DNA of 64,000 nucleotides from Burkholderiales bacterium (GTDB lineage Bacteria; Pseudomonadota; Gammaproteobacteria; Burkholderiales; SG8-41): positions 1 to 64,000 of the forward strand of contig DATAJS010000022.1 in NCBI GenBank assembly GCA_036262035.1. Reading direction: 5' to 3'. Both the position numbers and the translations under genes were made by a program. This document shows, piece by piece, positions 29,372-37,627 of the stretch; the stretch's first letter is position 1; each line of letters opens with the position of its first letter. Under the pieces are notes generated by a model. That model was given only the letters and a program-made list of their open reading frames with translations. It had not been told where the DNA came from and did not search any database.

Positions 29372-30131
29372 CGTTGCCGCCGTCGACGCTGATGACGGTG
29401 CCGCTCACGTAGGACGATTTCGGCGACGCGAGAAAGACGATCACGTTCGCCACTTCTTCGACCGTCGCCGCGCGGCCGAACGGAAAACCCTTGGTGAGCT
29501 CCGGCCAGCGCGCGGCATCGCCGAGCTCCTTCTGCGCGCGGGTCTTCCAGATCTCGACGCCGCGCTCGGTCGCGGTCGAGCCGGGATTGAGGGCGACGAC
29601 GCGCACGCCGTATTTCGGGCTGTCGGCGCCGAGTGCGCGCGACATCGTGATCAGGCCGGAGTTGGCGATGCTCCCGGCGATGTAGGAAGCGCTGGGGCGC
29701 TCGCCCGCGCTGCCGATCACGTTGACGATGACGCCGCTCCTGCGCTCGGTCATGCGGCGGTAGATCTCGCGCGTGAGGTTGATGTAGCCGAAGAGCTTGA
29801 GCTCCCAGCCCTGCCGCCACGTCTTCTCGTCGAGGTCGGTGATCGAGCCCTGCGGGATGGCGCCGGCGTTGTTGATCAGGATGTCGACGTCGCCGACGGC
29901 GTTCGCGAGACGGGCGATGTTCTCCGACACCGCGAGGTCGAGCGGATGACACGTCACCTTGACGCCGCTCGAGCCGGCGAGCTTCCTGCGCGCCTCTTCC
30001 AGAGCGCCCTCGCTGCGCGCGGCGAGGTGCAGGTTGCAGCCTTCCTGCGCGAGGATCTCGGCACAGCCCAGGCCGATGCCCTTGGACGCGCCGGTGACGA
30101 GAGCGGTCTTGCCTTTGAGCTGCAGGTCCAT
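29358..30131 (-). CDS. SDR family protein with altered active site (SDR 3)
   Basis: A 257-residue SDR starting MDLQLKGKTALVTGAS, with intact TGASKGIG and NNAG. Around the active site the sequence is GSAGERPSASYIAGSIANS: the Lys position reads Asn, the position four residues before it is Gly, and a Tyr sits seven residues before the Lys site instead of four. The serine (IGSAG) is kept. GGAGGAAAC fixes the ATG at 30131. It is divergent from the MFS gene. Confidence 0.87.
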   Translation of the reverse strand: MDLQLKGKTALVTGASKGIGLGCAEILAQEGCNLHLAARSEGALEEARRKLAGSSGVKVTCHPLDLAVSENIARLANAVGDVDILINNAGAIPQGSITDLDEKTWRQGWELKLFGYINLTREIYRRMTERRSGVIVNVIGSAGERPSASYIAGSIANSGLITMSRALGADSPKYGVRVVALNPGSTATERGVEIWKTRAQKELGDAARWPELTKGFPFGRAATVEEVANVIVFLASPKSSYVSGTVISVDGGNAWRK

Positions 30132-30228
30132 GTTTCCTCCGTGGTGGCCGTGGAACCGGGCGCCGGGCCCACATTTCGCGTGACCCGCTAGCCGCATCCT
30201 TTCACGCCATGCTATATCCGTACGGCAG

Positions 30229-31383
30229 ATGACCACAAACGCACGGCGCCAGGCGCTGTATCTCACCTTCGCGCTGATGATGTTCGGCTTCGTCAGCATC
30301 AGCTCCGCGCGCGTCGCGCTGTCGCTCTACGCGCTCGACCTGGGCGCGTCGCCGGCCAAGGTCGGCATGGTGGTCGCCACGCTCTATATCTTCCCGCTGC
30401 TCATCTCGTGGCCGATCGGCCGCTACGGCGACCGCGTCGGCTCGCGCTGGCTGCTCCTGGCGGGCGCGGTGTGCGGGATAATCGCGATGTCGCTGCCGTA
30501 TTTCGTTCGCGACGTCGGCGCGATGTACGCCTCGGGCACGATCCTGGGGGTGTCGTTCGCGATCTACAACGTGCTGCTCCAGAACGTCGTCGGCATCATC
30601 AGCGCCCCGGAGGAGCGCGCGCGCAACTTCAGCAACGCCAGCCTGATCGGGGCGACCAGCGCGCTGTCCGGACCGCTGATGGCGGGCCTCGCGATCGATC
30701 ACACCGGTCATGCGACGGCGTGTCTGCTGCTCGGCATCCTGTCGATCGTCGTCGCCTTGCTGGTCCTGTTGCGCGGCAAGGTGCTGCCGTCGGGCACGCG
30801 TCCGCCGGATGCGGTCAGCGGCGGGATCCGCGCGGCATTGGGCGACCGCGCGATGCTGCGCATCCTCGCCACCAGCAGCCTCGTGCAGCTCGGCCAGGAT
30901 CTCTACCAGTTCTACATCCCGGTGTACGGCCACGGCATCGGCCTGTCGGCGTCGGCGATCGGCGGGGTGCTCGCGAACTTCGCCGCGGCGTCGTTCGTGG
31001 TGCGCTTCCTCATGCCGAAGCTCGTCGCCAGGCTGGGCGAGCAGCGCGTGCTCGGCATCTCGTTCTATCTCGCCGCGGCCGGTTTCGCGCTGATGCCGTT
31101 CTTCTCCAACGTCGCCGCGCTGTGCGCGCTGTCGTTCATGTTCGGCCTCGGGATGGGCTGCGGGCAGCCGATCACGACCATGCTGATCTTCAGCCGCTCG
31201 GCCGAAGGGCGCTCGGGCGAGACGCTCGGGCTGCGTCAGACGGTGAACAACGTGCTGCGGGTGAGCGGGCCGGCGCTGTTCGGGCTGGTGGCTACAGGGT
31301 TCGGGCTGCCGCCGGTGTTCTGGCTGTCGGGGCTGATGATGGCCGGGGGCGGGTGGCTGACGCGGGAGAAGCGCCGGGGCTGA
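30229..31383 (+). CDS. Major facilitator superfamily transporter
   Basis: A 384-residue carrier with twelve predicted membrane helices and the MFS motif A between helices 2 and 3 (GRYGDRVGSRWLLL). The central cytosolic loop falls near residues 183-205 (LRGKVLPSGTRPPDA). The N-terminal MTTNARRQALYLTF places the N-terminus inside. It is smaller than drug-efflux DHA1/2 members, so the substrate cannot be assigned. It is divergently transcribed from SDR 3 across 97 bp, which hints at shared regulation. Confidence 0.9.
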   Translation: MTTNARRQALYLTFALMMFGFVSISSARVALSLYALDLGASPAKVGMVVATLYIFPLLISWPIGRYGDRVGSRWLLLAGAVCGIIAMSLPYFVRDVGAMYASGTILGVSFAIYNVLLQNVVGIISAPEERARNFSNASLIGATSALSGPLMAGLAIDHTGHATACLLLGILSIVVALLVLLRGKVLPSGTRPPDAVSGGIRAALGDRAMLRILATSSLVQLGQDLYQFYIPVYGHGIGLSASAIGGVLANFAAASFVVRFLMPKLVARLGEQRVLGISFYLAAAGFALMPFFSNVAALCALSFMFGLGMGCGQPITTMLIFSRSAEGRSGETLGLRQTVNNVLRVSGPALFGLVATGFGLPPVFWLSGLMMAGGGWLTREKRRG

Positions 31384-31390
31384 CCGGCGC

Positions 31391-31489
31391 TGTCATTGCG
31401 AGGAGCGATAGCGACGAACCAATCCCGTTACGAACGCCAAACGTGCGCCACGAGATCGCGTCGTCGCCTTCGGCTCCTCGCGATGACGG
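31391..31489. repeat. Dispersed repeat family R3, third copy
   Basis: Starts GTCATTGCGAGGAGCGATAG and ends CTCCTCGCGATGACGG, with GACGAACCAATCCCG and GAGATCGCGTCGTCG inside. It lies between convergent MFS and DUF35 genes. The same arrangement of inverted ends is seen at 18346 and 20094. Confidence 0.85.
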
Positions 31490-31492
31490 CTA

Positions 31493-31894
31493 TTACACGG
31501 GCACGAACACCGGCACCGACGACCCGTTCTCGGTCTTCTTGAACGACACCTTCACCTTCTGGCCGCAGCGGATAGCGTCGAGGTCGCAGTCGACGATGTT
31601 GGTCATCATGCGCGGCCCTTCGTCGAGGGTGACGTAGCCGATGCAATACGGCGTCGGCGCGCCGCGGCGGGTCACGCTGAAAGTGTAGATCTCGCCGGTG
31701 CCTTTGGCCTCGACCCATTCCACCTTGTCGCTGAAGCAGTTCGGGCACAGCGCGCGCGGGTAGTGGTGATGCTGGCCGCAGTCGTTGCACTTCTTGAGCA
31801 GCAGCTTGCCCTGCGCGGCGGCTTCGAAATAGCGCTCGTCGCCGGGGTTGACCGCCGGGTCGCGCATCTTGCGGTCCTGATGTGGGGTGGCCAT
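31493..31894 (-). CDS. DUF35 OB-fold/zinc-ribbon protein (thiolase partner)
   Basis: A 133-residue protein with the N-terminal helix AVNPGDERYFEAAAQGKLLLKKC, a zinc ribbon (CNDCGQHHHYPRALCPNC, two CxxC pairs) and a C-terminal OB fold (GEIYTFSVTRRGAPTPYCIGYVTLDEG). DUF35 proteins dock to thiolase-like enzymes and channel acyl-CoA or aldol substrates. The gene follows the thiolase gene by 4 bp, the standard pairing. Confidence 0.92.
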   Translation of the reverse strand: MATPHQDRKMRDPAVNPGDERYFEAAAQGKLLLKKCNDCGQHHHYPRALCPNCFSDKVEWVEAKGTGEIYTFSVTRRGAPTPYCIGYVTLDEGPRMMTNIVDCDLDAIRCGQKVKVSFKKTENGSSVPVFVPV

Positions 31895-31898
31895 GTGC

Positions 31899-33068
31899 TT
31901 ACTCCCTTTCCATGATGAGCGTGGCGCTGCCGTGACGGTGTCCGAGCGCGCCGCCGGTGCCGTGCGCGAGCGCGAGCGTGCAGTTGGGGACCTGCACCTT
32001 CGGATGCGACTCGCCGCGAAGCTGCCGCACCGCTTCGATGATCTTGGTCATGCCGCCGCGGTTGGCGGGGTGGTTGTTGCAGAGACCGCCGCCGTCGGTG
32101 TTGAACGGCAGCTTGCCGGTGCCGGAGATCAGGTTGCCGTCGGCGACGAACTTGCCGCCTTCGCCTTTCTTGCAGAAGCCGAGGTCCTCGATCTGCATCA
32201 CCACGGTGATCGTGAAGCTGTCGTAGATCGACGCGTACTGGATGTCGGACGGTTTGATGCCCGCTTCCTCGAAGGCGCGGGGGCCGGTCCACGCCGCACC
32301 GGAATACGTGAGGTCGACGTTGCCGCCCATCTGCCCCTTGGTGCTTTCGCCTGCGCCGATCAGCTTCACCAGCGGACGCTTCAGGCTCCTGGCGATCTCG
32401 GGCTTGGCCACGATCACCGCGCCGCCGCCGTCGCTCACGACGCAGCAGTCGAGGCGGTGCAGCGGGTCGGAGATCATCGGCGAGTTGACGACCTGCTCGA
32501 CCGTGACCACGTCCCTCAGCATCGCGTTCGGGTTGTACTGCGCGTGGTGCGAGGCCGCGACCTTCACCCACGCGAGCTGCTCGCTCGTCGTGCCGTACTC
32601 GTACATGTGGCGCATCGCGCACATCGCGTAGAGGTTCACCGTCACCGGCGAATACGGCATCTCGAAGGGCGCGTCGGGGAGGTTCACCCCGCGGTCGCGC
32701 ACCTGCGTGCCCGAGCTGCCTTCGGAGTTCGGACGGCCCGCGAGCGTCACGAGCGCGACGTTGCACTTGCCCGCGGCGATCGCTTCGGCGGCGTGCGCGA
32801 CGTGCACCAGATACGAGCAGCCGCCCATGTCGGTCGAGTCCACATGGCGAAGCTGCTTCAGGTTCATGTAGTTCGCCATGCTCCAGATGTTCGCGCCCGG
32901 CGCGTCGCCGGCGCAGAAGTAGCCGTCGATGTCGTTCTTGGTGAGCCCGGCGTCTTCGAGCGCGCCCTTGGCGACTTCGGCGTGCAACTGCGCGACGGAA
33001 TGGTTCGGCGCCTTGCGCAGCGGATGCTCGTACGCGCCGACGATGTAGGCCTTGCCTTTGATGGTCAT
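31899..33068 (-). CDS. Thiolase-like acyl-CoA enzyme (SCP-x/Ltp2 group)
   Basis: A 389-residue thiolase-fold protein. The nucleophile region GGCSYLVHVAHAAEA keeps a Cys; the C-terminal catalytic zone has HPANRGG and HGTGGALGHRHGS, where the second classical Cys is a His. That substitution is seen in SCP-x-like and Ltp2-like members that act as thiolases or as retro-aldolases with DUF35 partners. CoA-ester side-chain degradation is the likely role; the exact reaction is open. The DUF35 gene follows directly. Confidence 0.9.
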   Translation of the reverse strand: MTIKGKAYIVGAYEHPLRKAPNHSVAQLHAEVAKGALEDAGLTKNDIDGYFCAGDAPGANIWSMANYMNLKQLRHVDSTDMGGCSYLVHVAHAAEAIAAGKCNVALVTLAGRPNSEGSSGTQVRDRGVNLPDAPFEMPYSPVTVNLYAMCAMRHMYEYGTTSEQLAWVKVAASHHAQYNPNAMLRDVVTVEQVVNSPMISDPLHRLDCCVVSDGGGAVIVAKPEIARSLKRPLVKLIGAGESTKGQMGGNVDLTYSGAAWTGPRAFEEAGIKPSDIQYASIYDSFTITVVMQIEDLGFCKKGEGGKFVADGNLISGTGKLPFNTDGGGLCNNHPANRGGMTKIIEAVRQLRGESHPKVQVPNCTLALAHGTGGALGHRHGSATLIMERE

Positions 33069-33156
33069 GTTCCTCGCTCCCAGGGAAGCACGCGCCGGCG
33101 GTGAGAGTTGTGGTTCTGCCGCGTGCGGTGCGGGAGGCTAGTGTAGCGCAGAGGTT

Positions 33157-33193
33157 CCGGGTCCGACCCCGGCGTCTTCGGGGTCGGACCCGG
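33157..33193. repeat. R1-type hairpin (CCGGGTCCGACCCC)
   Basis: Arms 33157-33170 and 33180-33193, perfect 14-bp inverted repeat, 9-nt loop. It lies between the GlcG-like gene's 3' end and the thiolase gene's 5' end. It is the GTCCGAC variant of family R1 and matches 34457-34491 closely. Confidence 0.85.
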
Positions 33194-33242
33194 CGCGCTC
33201 GACCGCATCGTGAAGCAAGATCGCCGAGCGCTCAGGCCGCCT

Positions 33243-33938
33243 TCAGATCGAGCCGGGCGGGATGTCCTGCGGGAAGCAGTGCGGATGCTTGAAGCCGTTC
33301 GGCGGCTCGGCCGGCGCGAGATAGTCGATGTTGTCGGTGCCGCCGAAGCCCACGCCCGCGGGGATGGCGTCGAGACCCGCCGCGCGGCGCATGCGATACG
33401 CGATCACGTGATCGGCGCACGCGCTGTCACCGCTGAGCCCCAGGCCGCCGATCACTTTGCCGCCCATGTAGAGCGGCACGCCGCCGCCAAACGTGATCAC
33501 CCCGCCCGGCACCTTGTTGATGCCGCTGCCCTGCGGCTGGAACTCCGGATTGAACGGGTTGGAGTTGTTGAGCCCGAACAGCGAGCCGCCGGGCTGCACC
33601 GCCGAATAGAGGTTCGCGGTCGACAACGCCAGCGCGTCGTTGCTGAAGCCGTTCGCGGTGGTCGCTTTGGCGATCGCGATCGAGCGGCTGCCCGGCCAGG
33701 CGTCGCCGATCACGATGACCGAGCACAGCCGATCCTTGCGGTCGACGATCGCCGACCACATGCGGTTCGGCGCGAAGATGCCGCCGTTGTTCATGGCCAC
33801 CGTCGGCGCGAGCTTGCTCTGCAGTTGAGCCACCACCTTGCCCGGTATGTCGCAGGCGCCGCCGCCGTTGTCATTGTCGGCGAACGCGGGGAAAGACGCG
33901 GTCATCGCGAGCGCGTAGACCCAGGTTTTCGCTTTCAT
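33243..33938 (-). CDS. Exported GlcG/HbpS family protein
   Basis: A 231-residue protein with a signal peptide (MKAKTWVYALAMTASFPAFA) and a GlcG/HbpS fold: RSIAIAKATTANGFS, GGVITFGGGVPLYMGGKVIGGLGLSG and CADHVIAYRMRRAAGL. Members include heme-binding HbpS and uncharacterised proteins next to catabolic operons. The cysteines (CDIPG, LCSVIV, CADH, HCFP) are unusual for the family and could form disulphides in the periplasm. It precedes an R1 hairpin and lies upstream of the thiolase gene on the same strand, separated by 175 bp. Confidence 0.85.
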   Translation of the reverse strand: MKAKTWVYALAMTASFPAFADNDNGGGACDIPGKVVAQLQSKLAPTVAMNNGGIFAPNRMWSAIVDRKDRLCSVIVIGDAWPGSRSIAIAKATTANGFSNDALALSTANLYSAVQPGGSLFGLNNSNPFNPEFQPQGSGINKVPGGVITFGGGVPLYMGGKVIGGLGLSGDSACADHVIAYRMRRAAGLDAIPAGVGFGGTDNIDYLAPAEPPNGFKHPHCFPQDIPPGSI

Positions 33939-34333
33939 CGTAAGGCCCCTTCCTTTGGATTCATTCGTTGAAGGCAGGAGGAGACGCGATTACGTGGTTT
34001 GCCGGTCCCCTCCGTGAGAGAAGTGCCCAGCGGCGGGTTGCGCCGGCATCCCGAGCGCTCCCCGCAAAAGACTGTGCGCGTGCGGCCGCGCCGGTGTCAA
34101 AGCGCCGCGCGATATGCGTCCATCATGTCAGGCCGAGCCACGCGCCGAGCGCGAGCACGGCCAGGCACGGCGACAGGGACGGGAGCTGCGAAGCATCGGG
34201 CAATGCATGGCCGTACCCCCTCGCTGGTGCGGCCGCAAATCTCACGAATTGATAGATTTGACCCGTCTTCGGGGCGGTTGCTACATTCCGCCCCCGCACG
34301 AGAACAGCCGCCGCCGCGCCGCCACGAACGAAG
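33939..34333. other. Intergenic stretch with no clear gene
   Basis: About 400 bp between the GlcG-like gene and a possible mini-gene. ORFs here are short and Arg/Ala-rich with no start context. AATTGATAGATTTGACCCG near 34248-34266 is the most AT-rich part and may hold a promoter for the small ORF downstream. Nothing else recognisable was seen. Confidence 0.4.
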
Positions 34334-34435
34334 ATGAACCTCGAATACCTGCTCACATCCCGCCGCGTGTCGGCGTTCGCGTGGTTCCTGCTCGCGGCGT
34401 TCTGCCTGGCGACGTTCGTGTTCGCGATGCGCTGA
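34334..34435 (+). CDS. Possible 33-residue single-pass membrane peptide
   Basis: An ORF too short for usual gene tracks. It begins with ATG at 34334 and encodes MNLEYLLTSRRVSAFAWFLL followed by a hydrophobic run ending FAMR, one membrane helix with a basic N-side (TSRR). The upstream context GAACGAAG is weak. An R1 hairpin follows 20 bp after the stop, which would fit a terminator. It could equally be a chance ORF. Confidence 0.35.
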   Translation: MNLEYLLTSRRVSAFAWFLLAAFCLATFVFAMR

Positions 34436-34456
34436 TCAAGAGGGGGAGGCGGCGAT

Positions 34457-34491
34457 AGGGTCCGACCCCGGCTTCCAGGGGGTCGGACCCT
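34457..34491. repeat. R1-type hairpin (AGGGTCCGACCCC)
   Basis: Arms 34457-34469 and 34479-34491, perfect 13-bp inverted repeat with a 9-nt loop, just downstream of the Bug 6 stop on the minus strand. Probable bidirectional terminator. Confidence 0.85.
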
Positions 34492-34508
34492 GGTTCGCGC
34501 AGTCCGAT

Positions 34509-35498
34509 TCATTCCAGTTTCAGCCCGATCGCCCTGATCACCTTGTTGTAGCGCGCGGTCTCCGCGCGGAGGTGCTCGGCCAGTTCCTGCGGGGTGCTGC
34601 CGATCGGCTCGGAGCCGTCGGCGGAGAGGCGGTCGCGCATCTCCTGGCTGCGGGCGATCTCCGCGACCTCGCGGTAGACGCGATCGACGATCGCGGGCGA
34701 GGTCTTGACCGGCGCGAGCAGCGCCTGCCAGCTTCCGGTCTGGTAACCGGGAAGCCCCGACTCCATCGCGGTCGGGACGTCCGGCAGGTAAGGCGCGCGT
34801 TTGGCGCCGGTGGTCGCGATCGCGCGCACGCGGCCGCTGCGCACGAGCGGCATCGCCGACGGCGGGCTGGCGAACATCATCTCCACCTGCCCCGCCGCGA
34901 GGTCGACCAGCGCGGCCGGCGCGCCCTTGTACGCGACGTGGATCACGTTGATGCCGGCCATGGCCTTGAAGAGCTCACCCGCGAGGTGCGTCGCGGCGGC
35001 CGTGCCCGAGGAGGCGAAGTGGAGCTTGCCCGGCCGCTGCTTGGCGAGCGCGATGAGCTCGGCGATGGTCTTCGCCGGGAGCTGCGGGGGTACCACGACC
35101 ACCGCCGCGCTCATGCCGAGGAGCGAGATCGGCGCGAAATCGCGGATCGGATCGAACGGCAGCTTGGCGTGCAGGCTGGGATTGATCGCGTGCTGCGTCG
35201 GCGCGACGAGCAGCGTGTAGCCGTCGGCCGGCGCATGCGCCACGATCTCGGTGGCGATGATGCCGCCGGCGCCGGGGCGATTGTCGACGACGATCTGCTT
35301 GCCGACGCGCTCGGACAGGCGCTGCGCGTAGTTGCGCGAGACGAAGTCGGCGTTGCCGCCGACCGACTGCGCGACGACGAGGCGGATGGGACGGGTGGGG
35401 TAGGTTTGTCCGTACGCTGCGTGACATAACGCCACCAGCGTCATCCCCGCGCAGGTGACGCCCAGCGTCATTCCCGCGACGGCGACGCGCCGCGTCAT
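34509..35498 (-). CDS. TctC/Bug family receptor whose signal peptide is made of tandem repeats (Bug 6)
   Basis: The mature part (QTYPTRPIRLVVAQSVGG, VDNRPGAGGIIA, DGYTLL, HVAYKGAP) is a normal Bug receptor. The N-terminus is encoded by a tandem array of an R2-derived unit: ATGs spaced 27 bp apart at 35444, 35471, 35498 and 35525 and 24 bp at 35549, each giving an M-T-x-x-V-x-x-A-G block. I take the ATG at 35498 (MTRRVAVAGMTLG), because it gives a basic n-region, a hydrophobic core and cleavage near AYGQ, 329 residues in all. Any of the five ATGs is possible; all share a poor GCGGGA start context. Confidence 0.8.
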   Translation of the reverse strand: MTRRVAVAGMTLGVTCAGMTLVALCHAAYGQTYPTRPIRLVVAQSVGGNADFVSRNYAQRLSERVGKQIVVDNRPGAGGIIATEIVAHAPADGYTLLVAPTQHAINPSLHAKLPFDPIRDFAPISLLGMSAAVVVVPPQLPAKTIAELIALAKQRPGKLHFASSGTAAATHLAGELFKAMAGINVIHVAYKGAPAALVDLAAGQVEMMFASPPSAMPLVRSGRVRAIATTGAKRAPYLPDVPTAMESGLPGYQTGSWQALLAPVKTSPAIVDRVYREVAEIARSQEMRDRLSADGSEPIGSTPQELAEHLRAETARYNKVIRAIGLKLE

Positions 35499-35640
35499 TC
35501 CCGCGAAGGTGACGCGCAGCGTCATTCCCGCGAAGGTGAAGCGCGTCATTCCCGCGAAGGCGGGAACCCATTTTGACTTGGAGGCCCTGAAAATGGATTC
35601 CCGATCGCACACGCTATCGTGCGTCGGGAATGACGCGTTG
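35430..35640. repeat. Expanded R2 repeat cluster with 27-bp tandem units
   Basis: The A-half core GTCATTCCCGCGAAGG is iterated five times between 35441 and 35556 with period 27 (last step 24), each copy slightly diverged (ATCCCCGCGCAGG, ATTCCCGCGACGG). It is followed by a complete A half to 35575 and a B half at 35591-35638. The tandem part is coding for Bug 6's leader; the remainder is intergenic. Confidence 0.9.
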
Positions 35641-35644
35641 TGGG

Positions 35645-36439
35645 TCACCATAGCGACTTCAGCCTCCCCCCATCCAGATTGAGCGAAATACCCGTGATAT
35701 AGCTCGCGCGCTCCGAGCACAGGAACACGATCGCGTTCGCGAGCTCCTCGGGCTTGCCGAAGCGGTTGAGCGAGTTCTTGCGCGCCGCCTGGCGCCGCGC
35801 CTCCTCCTCGGTCTGGGCGCCGAGCTCCTGCGCGAGCCCCTGCGCGTTGCGCCGCCACAGGTTGGTGTCGACCCAGCCCGGGCAGACCGCGTTGACGAGC
35901 ACGTTGTCCTCGCCGAACTCGGTGGAGAGCGACTTGGTGATGTTGAGGAGACCGCTGTTGGTGATGCCGCTGCCGAACATGTAGGGGTCGGGCTCCTTGC
36001 CCGCGCCGCCGATCATGTTGACGATGCGGCCCCAGCGCTGCGCGCGCATCTGCGGGTAGACCAGCCGGATCGCGCGCAGAAAGCCGAAGAGCTTGGTCTC
36101 GAGCTGTTCCTTGAGGCCTTCGTCGGTCATCACCGCGAAGCGGCCGGAATACATCTGTCCCGCGTTGTTGACCAGGATGTCGACGGTGCCGAAGCGTTCC
36201 TTCGCCGCGGCGACGAGGCGCTCGATGTCGGCGGGCCTGGTCATGTCGGCGACGGTCGCGTGGATCTCGCCGCCGGTCTGTTTCGCCAGCTCGTCGCGCG
36301 CCTGCGCCAGCGTGTCTTCCTTGCGGCCGCAGATCATCACCCGGACACCTTCCTCGAGAAACTGCCGCGCGGTCTCACGTCCGATCCCTCGGCTACCGCC
36401 GGTGACGATCGCTGCTCTTCCCTTTATGCCCAGATCCAT
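35645..36439 (-). CDS. SDR family protein with altered active site (SDR 4)
   Basis: A 264-residue SDR starting MDLGIKGRAAIVTGGS, with TGGSRGIG and NNAG intact. The catalytic region is MIGGAGKEPDPYMFGSGITN: the serine is Gly, the Lys position is Asn, and the only Tyr is eight residues before it. The substrate loop and the C-terminus (ASYITGISLNLDGG) are ordinary. GGGAGCAGCG precedes the ATG. It lies between Bug 7 and Bug 6 with repeat DNA on both sides, so it may form a unit with either. Confidence 0.87.
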   Translation of the reverse strand: MDLGIKGRAAIVTGGSRGIGRETARQFLEEGVRVMICGRKEDTLAQARDELAKQTGGEIHATVADMTRPADIERLVAAAKERFGTVDILVNNAGQMYSGRFAVMTDEGLKEQLETKLFGFLRAIRLVYPQMRAQRWGRIVNMIGGAGKEPDPYMFGSGITNSGLLNITKSLSTEFGEDNVLVNAVCPGWVDTNLWRRNAQGLAQELGAQTEEEARRQAARKNSLNRFGKPEELANAIVFLCSERASYITGISLNLDGGRLKSLW

Positions 36440-36468
36440 CGCTGCTCCCTTAATGCGAAAAAGCTTGA

Positions 36469-36592
36469 ACCGCAAAGGACGCAAAGGACGCAAAGGTTTA
36501 CGGCGGCTGGCGTGCACTCGAGCACGATGCTTTGCGGCAGCCGGTACCGCATGCCTTTGGTTTTCCTTTGCGTCCTTTGCGTCCTTGGCGGT
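36469..36592. repeat. Family R6 inverted pair (CGCAAAGGACGCAAAGG)
   Basis: Left copy 36469-36496 (ACCGCAAAGGACGCAAAGG onward) and right copy 36565-36592, its approximate reverse complement, separated by about 68 bp. Each is built of the 9-mer GACGCAAAG iterated. The pair could fold into a long stem between Bug 7 and SDR 4. No ORF in the loop is convincing. Confidence 0.8.
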
Positions 36593-36601
36593 CGATTGCT
36601 T

Positions 36602-37567
36602 TTATTCGACCTTCACGCCCGAGGCTTTGACTACCTCGCCCCAGTCCCTGGTGTCCTTCGTGAGGAACGCGCCGAACTGTTCGGACGTCATCGTCCCGGG
36701 CGTCGCCGAGACGTTGGCGAGCATCTCCTTCACTTTCGGCTGCTCGAGCGCGACGAGGGTTTCGTCGTGCAGGCGCTTGACGATCGCGCGCTGCGTGCCT
36801 CTGGGCGCCCACAGGCCCGAGTACAGGCCGAGGTCGTAGCCGTTGAGCGTCTCGGCGATGGCCGGCACTTCGGGTATCTGCGAGGAGCGCTTGGGGAACG
36901 ACACCGCGAGCAACACCAGCCGGCCGGTCCTGGCGTGAGGCAGCGCGGCGGGCAACGTCGAGAACGACACCGAGGTCTCGCCGCTGATCACCGACGCCGC
37001 GGCCGGCACGCTGCCTTTGAACGGCACGTGGGTGAGCTCGATGCCGCCCATGCGCTCGAGCCTCACCGCGCCGAGGTGAGTGATCGAGCCGGCCCCCGAG
37101 GAGGCGTAGTTGATCGCCTTCGGTTTCGATTTCGCGAGCGCGATCAGCTGCGCCACGGTCTTCACGTTGAGCGAGGGATTCGCGATCAGCACCATCGGCG
37201 AGCCCGCCACCAGGCCGATCGGCTCGAAGTCCTTCAGCGTGTCGTACGGCAGGGTGCGGTACAGCGAGTGGGCGATGCAGTGGCTCGCGACGTCGTGCAT
37301 GAGGAGCGTGTGGCCGTCCGGCGCGGCCTTGGCGACGATCGCCGCGCCCAGCGTTCCCGCGGCGCCGGGGCGGTTGTCGATGACGATCGGCTGCCCCAGC
37401 GCTTCGGCGTAGTGCACGCTGACCGCGCGCCCGATGACGTCGGTGATGCCGCCCGCGGGCCACGGGATGACGATGCGCACCGGCCGCGTCGGGTAGGATT
37501 GAGCGGCTGTTTCGAACGCGAAGGACGACAGGCATGCGATGGCGGCTGCGATGACGCTTCTCATCAT
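36602..37567 (-). CDS. TctC/Bug family periplasmic receptor (Bug 7)
   Basis: A 321-residue receptor. The leader is MMRSVIAAAIACLSSFAFET with cleavage near AAQ, then SYPTRPVRIVIPWPAGG, IDNRPGAAGTLG, PDGHTLL and HVPFKGS (Phe replaces Tyr). The doublet ATGATG at 37567/37564 follows GAGGAGGAGCGCC; the first gives the best spacing. The ligand-side loop LNGYDLGLYSGLWAP differs from its neighbours. Divergent from a beta-hydroxyacid dehydrogenase gene. Confidence 0.92.
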   Translation of the reverse strand: MMRSVIAAAIACLSSFAFETAAQSYPTRPVRIVIPWPAGGITDVIGRAVSVHYAEALGQPIVIDNRPGAAGTLGAAIVAKAAPDGHTLLMHDVASHCIAHSLYRTLPYDTLKDFEPIGLVAGSPMVLIANPSLNVKTVAQLIALAKSKPKAINYASSGAGSITHLGAVRLERMGGIELTHVPFKGSVPAAASVISGETSVSFSTLPAALPHARTGRLVLLAVSFPKRSSQIPEVPAIAETLNGYDLGLYSGLWAPRGTQRAIVKRLHDETLVALEQPKVKEMLANVSATPGTMTSEQFGAFLTKDTRDWGEVVKASGVKVE

Positions 37568-37627
37568 GGCGCTCCTCCTCGCGCGCATGGTGGCATGCCC
37601 TCAGACGCTTCTGCAAATGGAGACGCA

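Noticed and set aside
35430..35560. CRISPR-like array
   Set aside because: The 27-bp units are directly tandem with no unique spacers, and the units are coding-compatible; no cas gene is present.
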